NCBI GenBank assembly: GCA_002840845.1
Contig: PHCS01000002.1
Coordinates: 62,001 to 126,000, forward strand
From: Betaproteobacteria bacterium HGW-Betaproteobacteria-14
GTDB lineage: Bacteria > Pseudomonadota > Gammaproteobacteria > Burkholderiales > Rhodocyclaceae
Length of the DNA stretch: 64,000 nt
Direction of reading: 5' to 3'
A program made the translations under genes and the position numbers. The notes beneath the pieces were generated by a model, which saw only the letters and a list, made by a program, of their open reading frames with translations, searched no databases and had not been told where the DNA came from. How positions within the stretch are numbered: position 1 is the stretch's first letter; every line of letters starts with the position of its first letter. This document shows positions 7,851 to 17,658 of the stretch, in pieces.

Positions 7851-7910
7851 CTGTAGGTCGGCCTTCAGGCCGACTTAGGCCTTCGTGTCGGCCTGAAGGC
7901 CGGCCTACAG
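7851..7910. repeat. Paired REP (REPIN-like) element upstream of ccoI
   Basis: Two GTCGGCC-family palindromes stand in inverted orientation, bounded by CTGTAGG and CCTACAG, with a short spacer. It lies between ccoI and the SDR gene. Other copies are at 3434-3455, 62737-62793 and 63441-63497. Confidence 0.85.
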
Positions 7911-7965
7911 GTGATGCCTTTGCGGTCCGGTCACTTCGGCTGCCAACAGGATTGGCCGAACAGCA

Positions 7966-8733
7966 TCACTTCGGCTGCATGCGGATCGCGCCGTCGAGGC
8001 GGATCACTTCCCCGTTGAGCATCTCGTTCTGGATGATGTGCAGTGCCAGCGCCGCATACTCCGCCGGCTTGCCCAGGCGCGGCGGGAACGGCACCATCTT
8101 GCCCAGTGCGTCCTGTACTTCTTGCGGCATGCCGAGCAGCATCGGCGTCTCGAAGATGCCCGGTGCAATGGTCATGACGCGGATGCCGGAACGCGACAGG
8201 TCGCGTGCAATCGGCAGTGTCATGCCGACCACGCCGCCCTTGGAGGCGGCGTAGGCGGCCTGGCCGATCTGGCCGTCGAACGCCGCCACCGAGGCGGTGC
8301 AGACGATGACGCCGCGCTCGCCGGCCGCATTCGCCTGGCCGCGGCTCATGGCCTCCGCCGCCAGGCGGATCATGTTGAAGGTGCCGATCAGGTTGATGTT
8401 GATGACGCGCGCGAATGTGGCCAGCTGGTGCGGGCCTTCCTTGCCGATGGTCTTCTCGCCGATGGCGACGCCGGCGCAATTGACCAGGCCGTTCAGACCG
8501 CCGAAGGCGCTCACGGCAAGGTCCACCGCGGCCTTCGCGCTGGCTTCCGACGACACGTCGCATTCCGCAAAGCTCACGCCGGCGCCCAATTCCTTAGCCA
8601 GCGCTTCGCCGGCCGCCTTGTTGAGGTCGGCAATGAGAACCTTGCCGCCCTGCCCCGCCAATGCCCGCACCGTACCCGCGCCCAGGCCGGACGCACCGCC
8701 GGTCACGATGAATACGCTGTCCTTGATCTGCAT
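7966..8733 (-). CDS. Short-chain dehydrogenase, type II 3-hydroxyacyl-CoA dehydrogenase-like
   Basis: The 255-residue classical SDR has the NAD-binding motif TGGASGLG (about 12-19), the NAG-like signature NCAGVA (about 84-89), and catalytic Ser, Tyr and Lys in [10 protein letters not shown]...AAYAASKGG. The overall pattern, with DRSR-poor C-terminus ending [15 protein letters not shown], resembles HSD17B10/FadB2-type 3-hydroxyacyl-CoA dehydrogenases, which oxidise L-3-hydroxyacyl-CoA in fatty acid or aromatic compound breakdown. Substrate cannot be told from the sequence. It stands alone downstream of a tRNA gene. GGAAGGAG-like sequence precedes the ATG at 8733. Confidence 0.85.
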   Translation of the reverse strand: MQIKDSVFIVTGGASGLGAGTVRALAGQGGKVLIADLNKAAGEALAKELGAGVSFAECDVSSEASAKAAVDLAVSAFGGLNGLVNCAGVAIGEKTIGKEGPHQLATFARVININLIGTFNMIRLAAEAMSRGQANAAGERGVIVCTASVAAFDGQIGQAAYAASKGGVVGMTLPIARDLSRSGIRVMTIAPGIFETPMLLGMPQEVQDALGKMVPFPPRLGKPAEYAALALHIIQNEMLNGEVIRLDGAIRMQPK

Positions 8734-8756
8734 GAAAAGCTCCTTCCACTAAAAGA

Positions 8757-8792
8757 AATGGCTTGCCCATCACACTGTATTGGCAAGCCATT
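8757..8792 (-). terminator. Hairpin terminator downstream of tRNA-Thr
   Basis: AATGGCTTGCC and GGCAAGCCATT form an 11-bp perfect stem with a 14-nt loop. On the minus strand it is followed by TCTTTTAG. It lies between the tRNA and the SDR gene, so it probably ends the tRNA transcript. Confidence 0.65.
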
Positions 8793-8863
8793 GAATTTTA
8801 GCTTCAGCCGCTTCGCTTAACATTCGCTCCGCTCATGTTAGCCTGCGCTGAAACTGCGTTTTC

Positions 8864-8939
<76 letters not shown>

Positions 8940-8950
8940 ATGGGGGTCGA

Positions 8951-8979
8951 ATTATAAACGAGCGCCGATGGCCGGGCAA
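8951..8979 (-). promoter_or_regulatory. Sigma-70 promoter of tRNA-Thr
   Basis: TTGCCC (8979-8974) and a perfect TATAAT (8956-8951) are 17 bp apart on the minus strand, about 12 bp before the tRNA 5' end. Confidence 0.75.
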
Positions 8980-9105
8980 ACGCGCCTGCATTGCGTAATA
9001 TTCACGCCTGCCGGCCGTTTGTCCGGCCCAATTGGCGTTTTATCGGTTGAGGCTGGCGTTCGCCATTCCCGCCCGACTAACATGCAATCGTCAGAAGGAG
9101 GAATC

Positions 9106-9528
9106 ATGTCCAAGCTACGTGGCTTCACCCTAATCGAAGTAATGGTCGTGGTGGCGATCCTCGGCATACTTGCGTCCATCGCCCTGCCCTCGTATCAGGA
9201 TTACCTGCGAAGAGGTCGCATTGCTGAAGGGCTTTCCGCTTTATCAGAGACCAAAGTGAAAATGGAGCAATGGTTCCAGGACAACAGGACATATGCCTCT
9301 GGCGGGATAGGAACCTATCCTTGCGGGGCAGGCTTGCCAAATATCAAGTCTTTCACCTTATCCTGCCCGACTGCAGATGCAAATAACCTGACGATCACGG
9401 CAACGGGCAAGGCCGATGCAAATTTGGACGGATTCAACTATTCCATCGATCAGGCTGGCGTGCGCAGCTCCACTACTCCTTGGGGCAACAGTGCAAGTTG
9501 CTGGGTGGATAAAAAAGGTGCGTGCTGA
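9106..9528 (+). CDS. pilE: Type IV pilin PilE-like (minor pilin)
   Basis: The 140-residue prepilin has a short basic leader and the prepilin peptidase site [24 protein letters not shown], giving an N-terminal hydrophobic helix that packs in the pilus core. The globular part contains four cysteines (in PCGAG, LSCPT, SCWVD and the final GAC), consistent with a disulfide loop at the C-terminus. The start ATG at 9106 is set by AGAAGGAGG; upstream in-frame codons lack a site. It opens the pilE-fimT-pilV-pilW-pilX-pilY1 operon, so it is probably one of the minor pilins that prime assembly with PilY1. Confidence 0.88.
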   Translation: MSKLRGFTLIEVMVVVAILGILASIALPSYQDYLRRGRIAEGLSALSETKVKMEQWFQDNRTYASGGIGTYPCGAGLPNIKSFTLSCPTADANNLTITATGKADANLDGFNYSIDQAGVRSSTTPWGNSASCWVDKKGAC

Positions 9529-9543
9529 CAAAGCATAAATACC

Positions 9544-10059
9544 ATGAATATCCGCAAAGAATCCGGCCTGACATTGATCGAGATCGCAATTACGATTGTG
9601 GTCATCGCGGCATTGCTGGTACTGGGTCTGCCATCCTTCTCTGAATTGATGACCAATCTGCGCATCCGCACGGCCAGCGAGTCCGTTATGACGGGTTTGA
9701 AGACAGCCCGGACTGAAGCAGTACGACGTAATACCATTGTATCTTTCGTTATCAATGCGGCTGATCCGGCATGGCAGGTTCGTCGTACCGATACGCTTGA
9801 AGTGCTTGCACAGTCAGATTTCGGAACAACACCGGTTGTGACGGCCTTAAGCCCGGCAGACACATTCGCCGTAACCTTCAATACTCTGGGTATCGCCACG
9901 ACTAATCCGGATGGATCATTGCCTCTGGCGCAAATTGACCTGACCGTACCCGAATCCGTTCTGGCGGCTGAAAATGCGCGCAATCTTAGAATACTCATCA
10001 GTGGCGGAATGATTAAGATGTGCGACCCAAATGTCTCGGGAGATGCCCGGTCATGCTGA
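9544..10059 (+). CDS. fimT: FimT/GspH-family minor pseudopilin
   Basis: The 171-residue prepilin has its processing site at SG|LTLIEIAITIVVIAALLVLGLP and a GspH/FimT-type globular region (ASESVMTGLKTARTEAVRRN). FimT proteins help initiate type IV pili, and some bind DNA during natural transformation. It follows pilE by 15 bp and overlaps pilV by 7 bp. Confidence 0.87.
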   Translation: MNIRKESGLTLIEIAITIVVIAALLVLGLPSFSELMTNLRIRTASESVMTGLKTARTEAVRRNTIVSFVINAADPAWQVRRTDTLEVLAQSDFGTTPVVTALSPADTFAVTFNTLGIATTNPDGSLPLAQIDLTVPESVLAAENARNLRILISGGMIKMCDPNVSGDARSC

Positions 10060-10430
10060 GCAAACGCCAATCCGGTTTCTCGATGATCGAAGTGCTCGTC
10101 GCGATTGTGATCTTCGCATTCGGCATTCTGGGCATGGTTGGCCTTCAGGCAAACTCGATCCGCTTCCAGACCGATGCAAAATTCCGCGTGGACGCCTCCG
10201 TTGTTGCCGAGGACGCCATTGCCAGAATTTGGGTTGACCGCGCCAATCTGGCGGGACACCTCACCACCGGGACATCGCTAACCGCTTTACCAGGTGGCAA
10301 CTTGATCATTGAGAAAATTGATGCAGATGCCGATCCGAAAACCAACCGTCTTCGTGTGACCGTAAGCTGGACTCCTCCCGGCGACGACACGCACAGTCAC
10401 GTCCTGATTGCGGACATAAACGAGAACTGA
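10053..10430 (+). CDS. pilV: Type IV pilus minor pilin PilV
   Basis: The 125-residue prepilin with SG|FSMIEVLVAIVIFAFGILGMVGLQ has the FGILG element typical of PilV-type minor pilins. ATG 10053 is chosen because the cleavage site then lies eight residues in and GGGAG precedes it; it overlaps the fimT stop. Confidence 0.87.
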   Translation: MLSKRQSGFSMIEVLVAIVIFAFGILGMVGLQANSIRFQTDAKFRVDASVVAEDAIARIWVDRANLAGHLTTGTSLTALPGGNLIIEKIDADADPKTNRLRVTVSWTPPGDDTHSHVLIADINEN

Positions 10431-10432
10431 GC

Positions 10433-11548
10433 ATGATGTCTACAACTGCTGACACTGAGCGGGGCTTCAGCCTCGTCGAGCTGATGGTGGCCTTGGCCAT
10501 CGGCTTGGTGGTCATCCTGGCGGTGACGCAGATATTCATAGGTTCCGAAGGCCAGCGCCGCACCACCGGTGCCGGCATCGATGCGCAGACCGCTGCCGCC
10601 ATCGGACTCTATTCTATTGAACGCGATGTCGGCGCTTCCGGCTATGCCATCAATTCCAGCAACATACGAGGTTGTGGCAACTTCTACAGCTATTATGACA
10701 GCGACGGCAATGGCCCCATACCGGGTGCCCCGGTTCCCGATCTGAGTTTCTTTCCCGTAAGAATCAGCGACGGTGGGGCAGGTGGCTCAGACACGATTGT
10801 CATCACATCGGGCAGCACCAGCTCAAGCGGCATGCCGACACAACTGGCGGACAACATGGCGCAGCCCCAAGATGATATCGAGGTCAGCAATATATCGGGC
10901 TGCGTACCTAACGGCTTTGCCATTATTTCCGACGGCACCAATTGCACCTTCATGCAGATCACCGCCATTGACTCCTTGGCATTCAAGCTGAAGCATGAAC
11001 ACAAGGACACCAACGAATCAACCTACAATCCATCCATCACTTACCAAACCGACAATAGCTGGCCAAATTACTCAATCGGAAACACAGCGCTCTGCCTCAG
11101 CAACGGCATCATTCAACGTACCTATAATCTGGTAAACAACAGGCTCACGCTTACTTCATCGGGCATTTCCAGCGACATTGCCCCGGATATCGTATCGCTC
11201 CAGGCGCAATATGGCATCAGTGCTGTCGGCACCAGCGACCAGGTGGTGAACTGGGTGAATGCCACCGGATCCTGGGCTAACCCGAGTGTGGCCGACCGAG
11301 AAAGAATCAAGGCGGTGCGCATCGGCATCGTGGCGCGCTCGGCCCTGCCCGAGCGCGAAGTGGTCACCGGCTCCTGCACCACTACGGGTGGCGTCGTCAA
11401 CAACGGCCCCTGCCTCTGGGACGATACGGCTGCCGACCCCGCCCCGGCTGTCGATCTGTCAGGCCTGCCGGAATGGACAAAATATCGCTACAAGACCTAT
11501 TCGACAATCGTTGTGCCACGCAACCTGATGTGGAAGCCGCCGTTATGA
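10433..11548 (+). CDS. pilW: Type IV pilus minor pilin PilW
   Basis: This 371-residue protein has a prepilin leader and cleavage site RG|FSLVELMVALAIGLVVILAVTQIF, followed by a large globular domain with several cysteines (RGCGNF, SGCVPNG, GTNCTFMQ). PilW-type minor pilins belong to the tip or priming complex with PilX, PilV and PilY1. A second ATG one codon downstream is equally possible. It starts two bases after pilV. Confidence 0.88.
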   Translation: MMSTTADTERGFSLVELMVALAIGLVVILAVTQIFIGSEGQRRTTGAGIDAQTAAAIGLYSIERDVGASGYAINSSNIRGCGNFYSYYDSDGNGPIPGAPVPDLSFFPVRISDGGAGGSDTIVITSGSTSSSGMPTQLADNMAQPQDDIEVSNISGCVPNGFAIISDGTNCTFMQITAIDSLAFKLKHEHKDTNESTYNPSITYQTDNSWPNYSIGNTALCLSNGIIQRTYNLVNNRLTLTSSGISSDIAPDIVSLQAQYGISAVGTSDQVVNWVNATGSWANPSVADRERIKAVRIGIVARSALPEREVVTGSCTTTGGVVNNGPCLWDDTAADPAPAVDLSGLPEWTKYRYKTYSTIVVPRNLMWKPPL

Positions 11549-12156
11549 ACACAAGCTATGCCCAGCGCGGCGCGACGCTCATTTTCGTGCTGATCCTGCT
11601 CGTGGTCATGCTGATTGGCGGCATCGCGCTCGTGCGTTCCGTTGATACTGGCCTAATCATTGCAGGCAATCTGGCTTTCAAGCGAACCACGACGCACGCT
11701 GCCGATTTCGGCATCGAACAGGCGCGCACCTGGCTTCAGGGCGTGACGCCAGCCACCCTGGAAAACGACAATCCCGGTCTGGGCTACTATGCCACCCGCC
11801 AGATTGTCGTCACCGATTTCGCGGGTGTCCGCCCGGATACCCAGGCGGATGATATCGACTGGGATGGCGACCGGCCTTCAGCTCCAGCTAAAGTGCTTTC
11901 GATAGGCCAGGATTCGGCTGGCAATCAGATCTCCTATGTCATCCACCGCATGTGTGACGCCAACGGTCCTCCGGGGACGACCAGCAACCCCTGCGAATCA
12001 TTTACCCCCACTTCTTCGGCCACCAGCACGACGCGGGGACCCGCCTATGGATCCGGCGCCCTGAAAGGGCAAAGAGCCTATCTCTACCGCATCACCGTCC
12101 GCGCTATCGGGCCGCGCAACACGCGCAGCATTATCCAAAGCGTCATCATTCTGTAA
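11545..12156 (+). CDS. pilX: Type IV pilus minor pilin PilX
   Basis: The 203-residue protein starts with a PilX N-terminal domain: QRGATLIFVLILLVVMLIGGIALVRS, then TTHAADFGIEQARTWL. The residue after the hydrophobic block entry departs from the usual FTLIE signature (ATLIF, no Glu5), as is common in PilX. ATG at 11545 overlaps the pilW TGA by four bases (ATGA). Confidence 0.88.
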   Translation: MNTSYAQRGATLIFVLILLVVMLIGGIALVRSVDTGLIIAGNLAFKRTTTHAADFGIEQARTWLQGVTPATLENDNPGLGYYATRQIVVTDFAGVRPDTQADDIDWDGDRPSAPAKVLSIGQDSAGNQISYVIHRMCDANGPPGTTSNPCESFTPTSSATSTTRGPAYGSGALKGQRAYLYRITVRAIGPRNTRSIIQSVIIL

Positions 12157-12171
12157 ATGGGGAGCATGACC

Positions 12172-15100
12172 ATGACTCCAATGAAAAAACAATCTGCGGC
12201 CGTCATCCTGGCTGCCTGTCTGGGGGCCGGCGGCATCCTGTCTGCACAGGCCGCCCTGACCGACCTTGCCAACATACCGCTGGCCGAATCTTCTGCCGAA
12301 AGCGTCCCGCCCAACATCTACTTCATCCTCGACGATTCCGGTTCGATGGGCTGGGATTACATGCCGGATTACGTCGACGACAGTAGAATGTGCCCGGATT
12401 CAGACGACAACGGCAGTCTTAACGGTTGCGTCGTGGGGGACCCCCCGTACTCAGTCAGTGCTGTAAACGGCGTCTACTACAACCCGGCAATCCGCTATCG
12501 GCCGCCCAAGGGTGCAGACGGAAACGAATGGGCGAACGCTTCCTCCACGACGCCCCTTATCGACCCCTTCAGGGGCTCCACCTCGACCAAGAACCTGTCC
12601 ACCTACCAGAATACGGCCTGGTGCAAAAACTCGTGGGATACGCCAAACGGCACGCCGGATGTCACGGGGAATGCGGCCGACGACAGCAACTGCCGCTACT
12701 ACCCACTCAACACCGCCATCACGGACTATCCGCGTTATCCGGAAACCCCTACGCCCATATACAAGTACCGCAGGACCTACAATGGGCCGCCGGTCTATTA
12801 CACACTGTCCGGCGCGGTGCAATGGTGTACGACTGCCGCTGCGGCGGTGGCGGGGACGCCCGGCGCCTGCTTTACCCGGCGTGACGGCAGCCACACCTAC
12901 CCCAGGTTCACCGGCACCGCCGAAGTGGCCGGCGTAGCGGCTTCGCGTTCCTTCTATGTCGTCGCGACAGGCAACACTAGCGGCACAAAAACGAAAAATA
13001 TTTCGTTCGATGGCACGACCATCGCATCCATCACCGTCAATTACACGGCCAACAATAAAACCAACCGCATCGATCTGGCGCAAAAAGTGATCGCCGCCAT
13101 CAATGGCGTCGCCGGATGGTCGGCCACCCTGCTGCAAAATGACACAAGTGCCAGCGAGTCCGGTACAGGGGGCAGCGACTGCAAGAACAACACCCGAACC
13201 ACCCGCTGCGCGCAGATCCTGGTCGCCGCGCCCGGAGGCGCGACGTCGCCGGACAATACCAACTTCAACAAGAACTTCACGGTCGATGAAGGCAACAACA
13301 TCGACTTCAATTCCAGCAGTGCCAACCTGAGCGGTGCGGTCAATTACACGGCGGCCTCCGCTGGCGCCACCTTCACGCGTATCCAGATCAGGTCCGGGCA
13401 GACCTACACCAAGTATGCAGCCCGCAGCGATTGCGCTGGCGCCTCCTGCACCAGCGCGGAGGAACAACAGAATTTCGCCAACTGGTATTCTTTCTATCGC
13501 ACGCGGATGCTGATGATGAAGACCGGCGTCTCGCGCGCCTTCGCCAGTCTCGACGACAACTACCGCCTGGGCTACTCCACGATCAGCTACACAGGCACGG
13601 ACGACGCCAACAGCGAATTTCTGGGTATCAAACTATTAACGCCCTCGCACAAGACGGATTGGTACGCCAAGCTTTTCGATGCGAACCCCAGCAACTACAC
13701 GTCTCTGCGCGGCGCGCTTTCCAAGGCGGGGCGCTACTACGCCGGGGTGCTGGGTGGCACTGATCCGATTACCCACAGCTGCCAGCAGAACTTCACCATT
13801 CTCTCGACCGATGGCTACTGGAACACCAATGAGGAAACGTCTACCTATGGCCCGTTCAAGCCGGATGGCGCCTCAGTGGGAGACCAGGATGGCGCTGCCA
13901 CCCTGCCTTCAAAGGATGCGCTCGCCAAGGCCAACACGCTCGCCGACGTCGCCTACTATTATTACCACACCGACTTGCGCACGTCCGGCCCGCTGTCCGA
14001 GAACAATGTGCCGCGCGCCGGCAACAACAACAATACGGACGACGTCGCCACCCACCAGCACATGACCACTTTCACGGTTGGCCTGGGCGTCGACGGCACG
14101 CTGCGCTACGTTTCGGACTACAAGACCAACACTTCGACCAGCAACGACTATTACAACATCACGCAGGGTACGGCCGTGTGGCCAGACTCCATTGCCAATA
14201 GCGGGGACGAACGCATCGACGACCTCTGGCACGCTGCCGTCAATGGCCGGGGCACCTACTTCAGCGCACGCGACCCGGACAGCCTGGTGGATGGCCTGCA
14301 GAAGGCGCTTTCCAGCATCAGCCAGTCGCTTGGCTCCGGCGCAGCCGCCGCCACATCGAACCTCGAACCGGTAGCCGGGGACAACTTCATTTACGTCGGC
14401 AGCTATCGCACTCAGATGTGGGATGGCGACTTGGCAGGCCATCTCATCGACATCTCGACCGGCGCGGTTGATACGACACCGTCCTGGCAGGCCAGTACCT
14501 TGCTGAATGCGCGCATCGTCTCCACCGGGGACGCCGACACCCGCACCATTTACAGCTACGATGCCGGCGCTACCAACAAGCTCGAAGCCTTTACATGGGC
14601 AAACCTCGACACCACTCAGCGGGGCTACTTCAACAACTCCTTGTTAACCCAATACGTGGATTGGGATGCAGCGACTCAAGCCGCAGCCAGCGGTGAGATG
14701 TTGATGAATTATGTCCGCGGCCACAACAGGAACGAGAATCAGGATCGGCCAGGGGATTACGGTGACACCGGCCCCTACTACCGGCTCTATCGGGATAGGG
14801 AAAACATCCTGGGCGACCTGGTTCATTCCCAGCCGGTGTACGTGCAAAAGCCGCCGTTCGATTACGGCGACGCCGGATACGCGGCATACAAGAGTGCTCA
14901 GTCTGCAAGGGCAGGTGCGGTATATGTTGCGTCAAACGACGGCATGCTGCATGCCTTCAATTCGCAAACCGGCCAGGAACTGTGGGCCTTCGTTCCACCT
15001 GTGGTCATGCCCAATCTCTACAAGCTGGCAGACGCGAGTTTCGCAAACAACCACCAGTTTTTCGTCGACGCTTCGCCCCTGGCGGCTGACGCCTTCATTG

Positions 15101-16164
15101 ACGGTACATGGAAGACGATCCTGGTGGGCGGGTTTGGCAAAGGCGGTCGCGGCTACTATGCGCTGGATATCACCGATCCTGCCGCGCCAAAGGCTCTCTG
15201 GAACTTTTCCGAAGACGACATGGGCTTCAGTTTTGGCAACCCGATCATCACCAAGCTGGAAGGCAGCGGACAATGGGTCGTTGTACTCCCGTCCGGCTAC
15301 AACAATACCAGCCCTGGAGACGGCGAAGGGCACTTATGGGTGCTTGACGCCGGCACTGGCGCGTTGGTGCGCAAGATCGACACGAACTCGGGCAGCACCG
15401 GCTCTCCTGCTGGCCTGGCGCATCTGTCGAACTGGGTGCAGAACGGCAACGTCGACAACAGCACTCAGCATGTCTATGGGGGAGATCTGGACGGCAAGGT
15501 CTGGAAATTCGATATTGTCGCCGGCACCTCAACTCTGGTGGCAAACTTCGGCTCCAGCCAACCCATCACCGCTCCGATTGAACTGGGACTCATCGACGCA
15601 CACCGTGCGCTCTTTTTCGGCACCGGTCGCTATCTGGGGCAGACCGACACTGGAAACACTGACGGCCAGGCCATTTACGCCATCAAGGATCAGCTGACTG
15701 ATTCCGCTAATCCGAAAGACAATCTGGTGCAGCAGACATTGCAGTCCATCGACGGTTCCACACGCACCGCCACGACACTCGAGGTCAATTGGGCGACCAA
15801 GGATGGCTGGTACGTTGACCTGCCGGACCAGGGCGAACGCGTCACGCTCCAGGCAGTTTTGCAGGTTGGCACGTTAATCGCAGTAAGCAACGTTCCGACA
15901 GCCACGGCCTGCTCACCCGGCGGCTATAGCTGGGTATACAACCTGGACCCTCGTTCCGGAAGCTTCGTTGCCAGCGGTTCGAATGTCTTGGCCGGCACGA
16001 AATATCAGAACATCACGGTTGGCTTCAACGTGGTCAAAGTTGGCGAAAGGGTGATTATCTATCGCACTGGGCACAAAGACCCGGTGCCACAGCCCATCGA
16101 TGCGATCATCCAGCTAGGCAAAGCCGGTGGAGTCCGAATCAACTGGCGCGAGATTGTTGAATGA
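12172..16164 (+). CDS. pilY1: Type IV pilus tip adhesin / retraction regulator PilY1
   Basis: PilY1 is exported to the pilus tip, controls extension and retraction, and mediates adhesion. This 1330-residue protein has a signal peptide ending near AQA, a von Willebrand A region opening with the metal site DDSGSMG (about 55), and a C-terminal PilY1 beta-propeller (about 880-1280) with repeats such as GGFGKGGRGYYALDI and YGGDLDGKVWKFDI. The calcium loop expected just before GGDLDG reads NGNVDNSTQ, not the usual D-x-D-x-D/N-x3-D. ATG 12172 is preferred since GGGGAG lies seven bases before it; upstream ATGs at 12157 and 12166 are badly spaced. It follows pilX directly. Confidence 0.93.
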   Translation: MTPMKKQSAAVILAACLGAGGILSAQAALTDLANIPLAESSAESVPPNIYFILDDSGSMGWDYMPDYVDDSRMCPDSDDNGSLNGCVVGDPPYSVSAVNGVYYNPAIRYRPPKGADGNEWANASSTTPLIDPFRGSTSTKNLSTYQNTAWCKNSWDTPNGTPDVTGNAADDSNCRYYPLNTAITDYPRYPETPTPIYKYRRTYNGPPVYYTLSGAVQWCTTAAAAVAGTPGACFTRRDGSHTYPRFTGTAEVAGVAASRSFYVVATGNTSGTKTKNISFDGTTIASITVNYTANNKTNRIDLAQKVIAAINGVAGWSATLLQNDTSASESGTGGSDCKNNTRTTRCAQILVAAPGGATSPDNTNFNKNFTVDEGNNIDFNSSSANLSGAVNYTAASAGATFTRIQIRSGQTYTKYAARSDCAGASCTSAEEQQNFANWYSFYRTRMLMMKTGVSRAFASLDDNYRLGYSTISYTGTDDANSEFLGIKLLTPSHKTDWYAKLFDANPSNYTSLRGALSKAGRYYAGVLGGTDPITHSCQQNFTILSTDGYWNTNEETSTYGPFKPDGASVGDQDGAATLPSKDALAKANTLADVAYYYYHTDLRTSGPLSENNVPRAGNNNNTDDVATHQHMTTFTVGLGVDGTLRYVSDYKTNTSTSNDYYNITQGTAVWPDSIANSGDERIDDLWHAAVNGRGTYFSARDPDSLVDGLQKALSSISQSLGSGAAAATSNLEPVAGDNFIYVGSYRTQMWDGDLAGHLIDISTGAVDTTPSWQASTLLNARIVSTGDADTRTIYSYDAGATNKLEAFTWANLDTTQRGYFNNSLLTQYVDWDAATQAAASGEMLMNYVRGHNRNENQDRPGDYGDTGPYYRLYRDRENILGDLVHSQPVYVQKPPFDYGDAGYAAYKSAQSARAGAVYVASNDGMLHAFNSQTGQELWAFVPPVVMPNLYKLADASFANNHQFFVDASPLAADAFIDGTWKTILVGGFGKGGRGYYALDITDPAAPKALWNFSEDDMGFSFGNPIITKLEGSGQWVVVLPSGYNNTSPGDGEGHLWVLDAGTGALVRKIDTNSGSTGSPAGLAHLSNWVQNGNVDNSTQHVYGGDLDGKVWKFDIVAGTSTLVANFGSSQPITAPIELGLIDAHRALFFGTGRYLGQTDTGNTDGQAIYAIKDQLTDSANPKDNLVQQTLQSIDGSTRTATTLEVNWATKDGWYVDLPDQGERVTLQAVLQVGTLIAVSNVPTATACSPGGYSWVYNLDPRSGSFVASGSNVLAGTKYQNITVGFNVVKVGERVIIYRTGHKDPVPQPIDAIIQLGKAGGVRINWREIVE

Positions 16165-16706
16165 GATCTGCTTTCGCGGGGGCGCTGTTAGCCTCCGCAC
16201 TCATTCATGCTGGGGTGCTGTTGTCCCCTGTTCCCCGGATCGGAGCCCATAGGCCAACTGAAGGTAAGGTGACGCTTCTGTCCGTGAGCCTTAATGCGCT
16301 ACCGAATCTCAATGCGGGGGAAAGGCAATCCTCAGTGGGAAGAATGCTTGATGTCCTCCCCGCCGAAACTCCCAAGCGTGACATGCCTCCGCTTTTTGCT
16401 GCGGATCCCGTGTACTACAAGAGCTCAGAACTCGACAAGTCCGCATGGCCCATTGGCGGCATCCCTCAACTTGCAATGCTCGTTACTGATCCCGGTCTTC
16501 AGTGGCATCTGCGTGCGCGACTTTATATCGACGATACAGGGAAAGTCACCATGGTTGATTTCGTTGATATCCAGTCAGCTACCGCTGACTTGGCCATTGC
16601 TGTGGCCGCAACCCTGAAAACAATACCGTTTTCTCCCGCTGTCAAGGACGGGAGACATGTTAGAAGTCAGAAATTGATGGATCTCGCTATTGGCGGCGAT
16701 CAATGA
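16161..16706 (+). CDS. TonB-like C-terminal domain protein at the end of the pilin operon
   Basis: The 181-residue protein has one N-terminal membrane helix (about 4-22), a spacer without the usual proline/lysine-rich TonB linker, and a region resembling the TonB C-terminal fold ([51 protein letters not shown]). Its ATG overlaps the pilY1 stop by four bases, so it belongs to the pilus operon, and its end overlaps convergent ispH by 20 bp. No exbB/exbD are near. A periplasmic partner of PilY1 or a general energy transducer are both possible; function is not known. Confidence 0.6.
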   Translation: MRSAFAGALLASALIHAGVLLSPVPRIGAHRPTEGKVTLLSVSLNALPNLNAGERQSSVGRMLDVLPAETPKRDMPPLFAADPVYYKSSELDKSAWPIGGIPQLAMLVTDPGLQWHLRARLYIDDTGKVTMVDFVDIQSATADLAIAVAATLKTIPFSPAVKDGRHVRSQKLMDLAIGGDQ

Positions 16707-17658
16707 TAGGCGATTCGGCCTGCGTTTGCCGCTCTGCCCGCTGAAGCTCACGAGGCAACGAAAATACAACGTTCTCCGGATTTCCCTCCGACTGAAGCAC
16801 CTTCCCCGCTCCCAAAGCTTCCAGCCGTCCAATGACCTGACGCACCAGCACTTCCGGCGCCGACGCGCCAGCAGTGACGCCGACATGCTGTTTACCGGAC
16901 AGCCATTCCGGCCGGATTTCATCGGCACCATCGACCAGATAGGCCTTGACGCCGCGGTTCATCGCCACTTCGCGCAAACGATTGGAATTCGAGCTGTTCG
17001 GAGAACCCACGACGATGACGAGATCGCACTGGCCGGCCAGTTGCTTGACCGCGTCCTGGCGGTTCTGCGTGGCATAGCAGATATCGTCCCGCCTGGGCCC
17101 GGTGATCTTCGGAAAACGCGCCTCCAGCGCCTGCACGATGGTCCGTGCGTCGTCCACGGAAAGCGTGGTCTGCGTTACATAGGCAAGCTGGTTGGGGTCC
17201 TTCACCTGCAGGCGCGCGACATCCTCGACGTTCTCCACCAGGTGCATGCCCCCGGCAGCCTGGCCCATGGTGCCCTCGACCTCGGGATGGCCGCGGTGGC
17301 CGATCATGACGATCTCTTTTCCCGCCTCGCGCACGCGGCCTACTTCGGAATGCACCTTGGTCACCAGCGGGCAAGTGGCGTCGAAGACACGCAGGCCGCG
17401 TCGATCGGCTTCCGCGCGCACCGCCTTCGACACGCCGTGGGCGCTGAAGATCACCGTGGCGCCATCTGGCACCTCGTCGAGCTCCTCGACGAATACCGCG
17501 CCTTTGGTGCGCAGGTCGTCTACGACGAACTTGTTATGCACCACCTCGTGGCGCACATAGATCGGTGCGCCGTAAATTTCCAGCGCCCGCTCGACGATCT
17601 CGATGGCGCGTTCGACGCCGGCACAGAAGCCGCGCGGGTTGGCCAGCATAATGTCCAT
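16687..17658 (-). CDS. ispH: 4-hydroxy-3-methylbut-2-enyl diphosphate reductase
   Basis: IspH converts HMBPP to IPP and DMAPP, the last step of the MEP isoprenoid pathway, with a [4Fe-4S] cluster. The three cluster cysteines are seen in [13 protein letters not shown] (C12), [12 protein letters not shown] and [12 protein letters not shown]-adjacent [18 protein letters not shown] regions. Length (323) is normal. Its ATG overlaps the fkpB stop (TAATG). The other MEP/isoprenoid genes dxs and ispA lie 10 kb away. Confidence 0.96.
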   Translation of the reverse strand: MDIMLANPRGFCAGVERAIEIVERALEIYGAPIYVRHEVVHNKFVVDDLRTKGAVFVEELDEVPDGATVIFSAHGVSKAVRAEADRRGLRVFDATCPLVTKVHSEVGRVREAGKEIVMIGHRGHPEVEGTMGQAAGGMHLVENVEDVARLQVKDPNQLAYVTQTTLSVDDARTIVQALEARFPKITGPRRDDICYATQNRQDAVKQLAGQCDLVIVVGSPNSSNSNRLREVAMNRGVKAYLVDGADEIRPEWLSGKQHVGVTAGASAPEVLVRQVIGRLEALGAGKVLQSEGNPENVVFSLPRELQRAERQTQAESPIIDRRQ

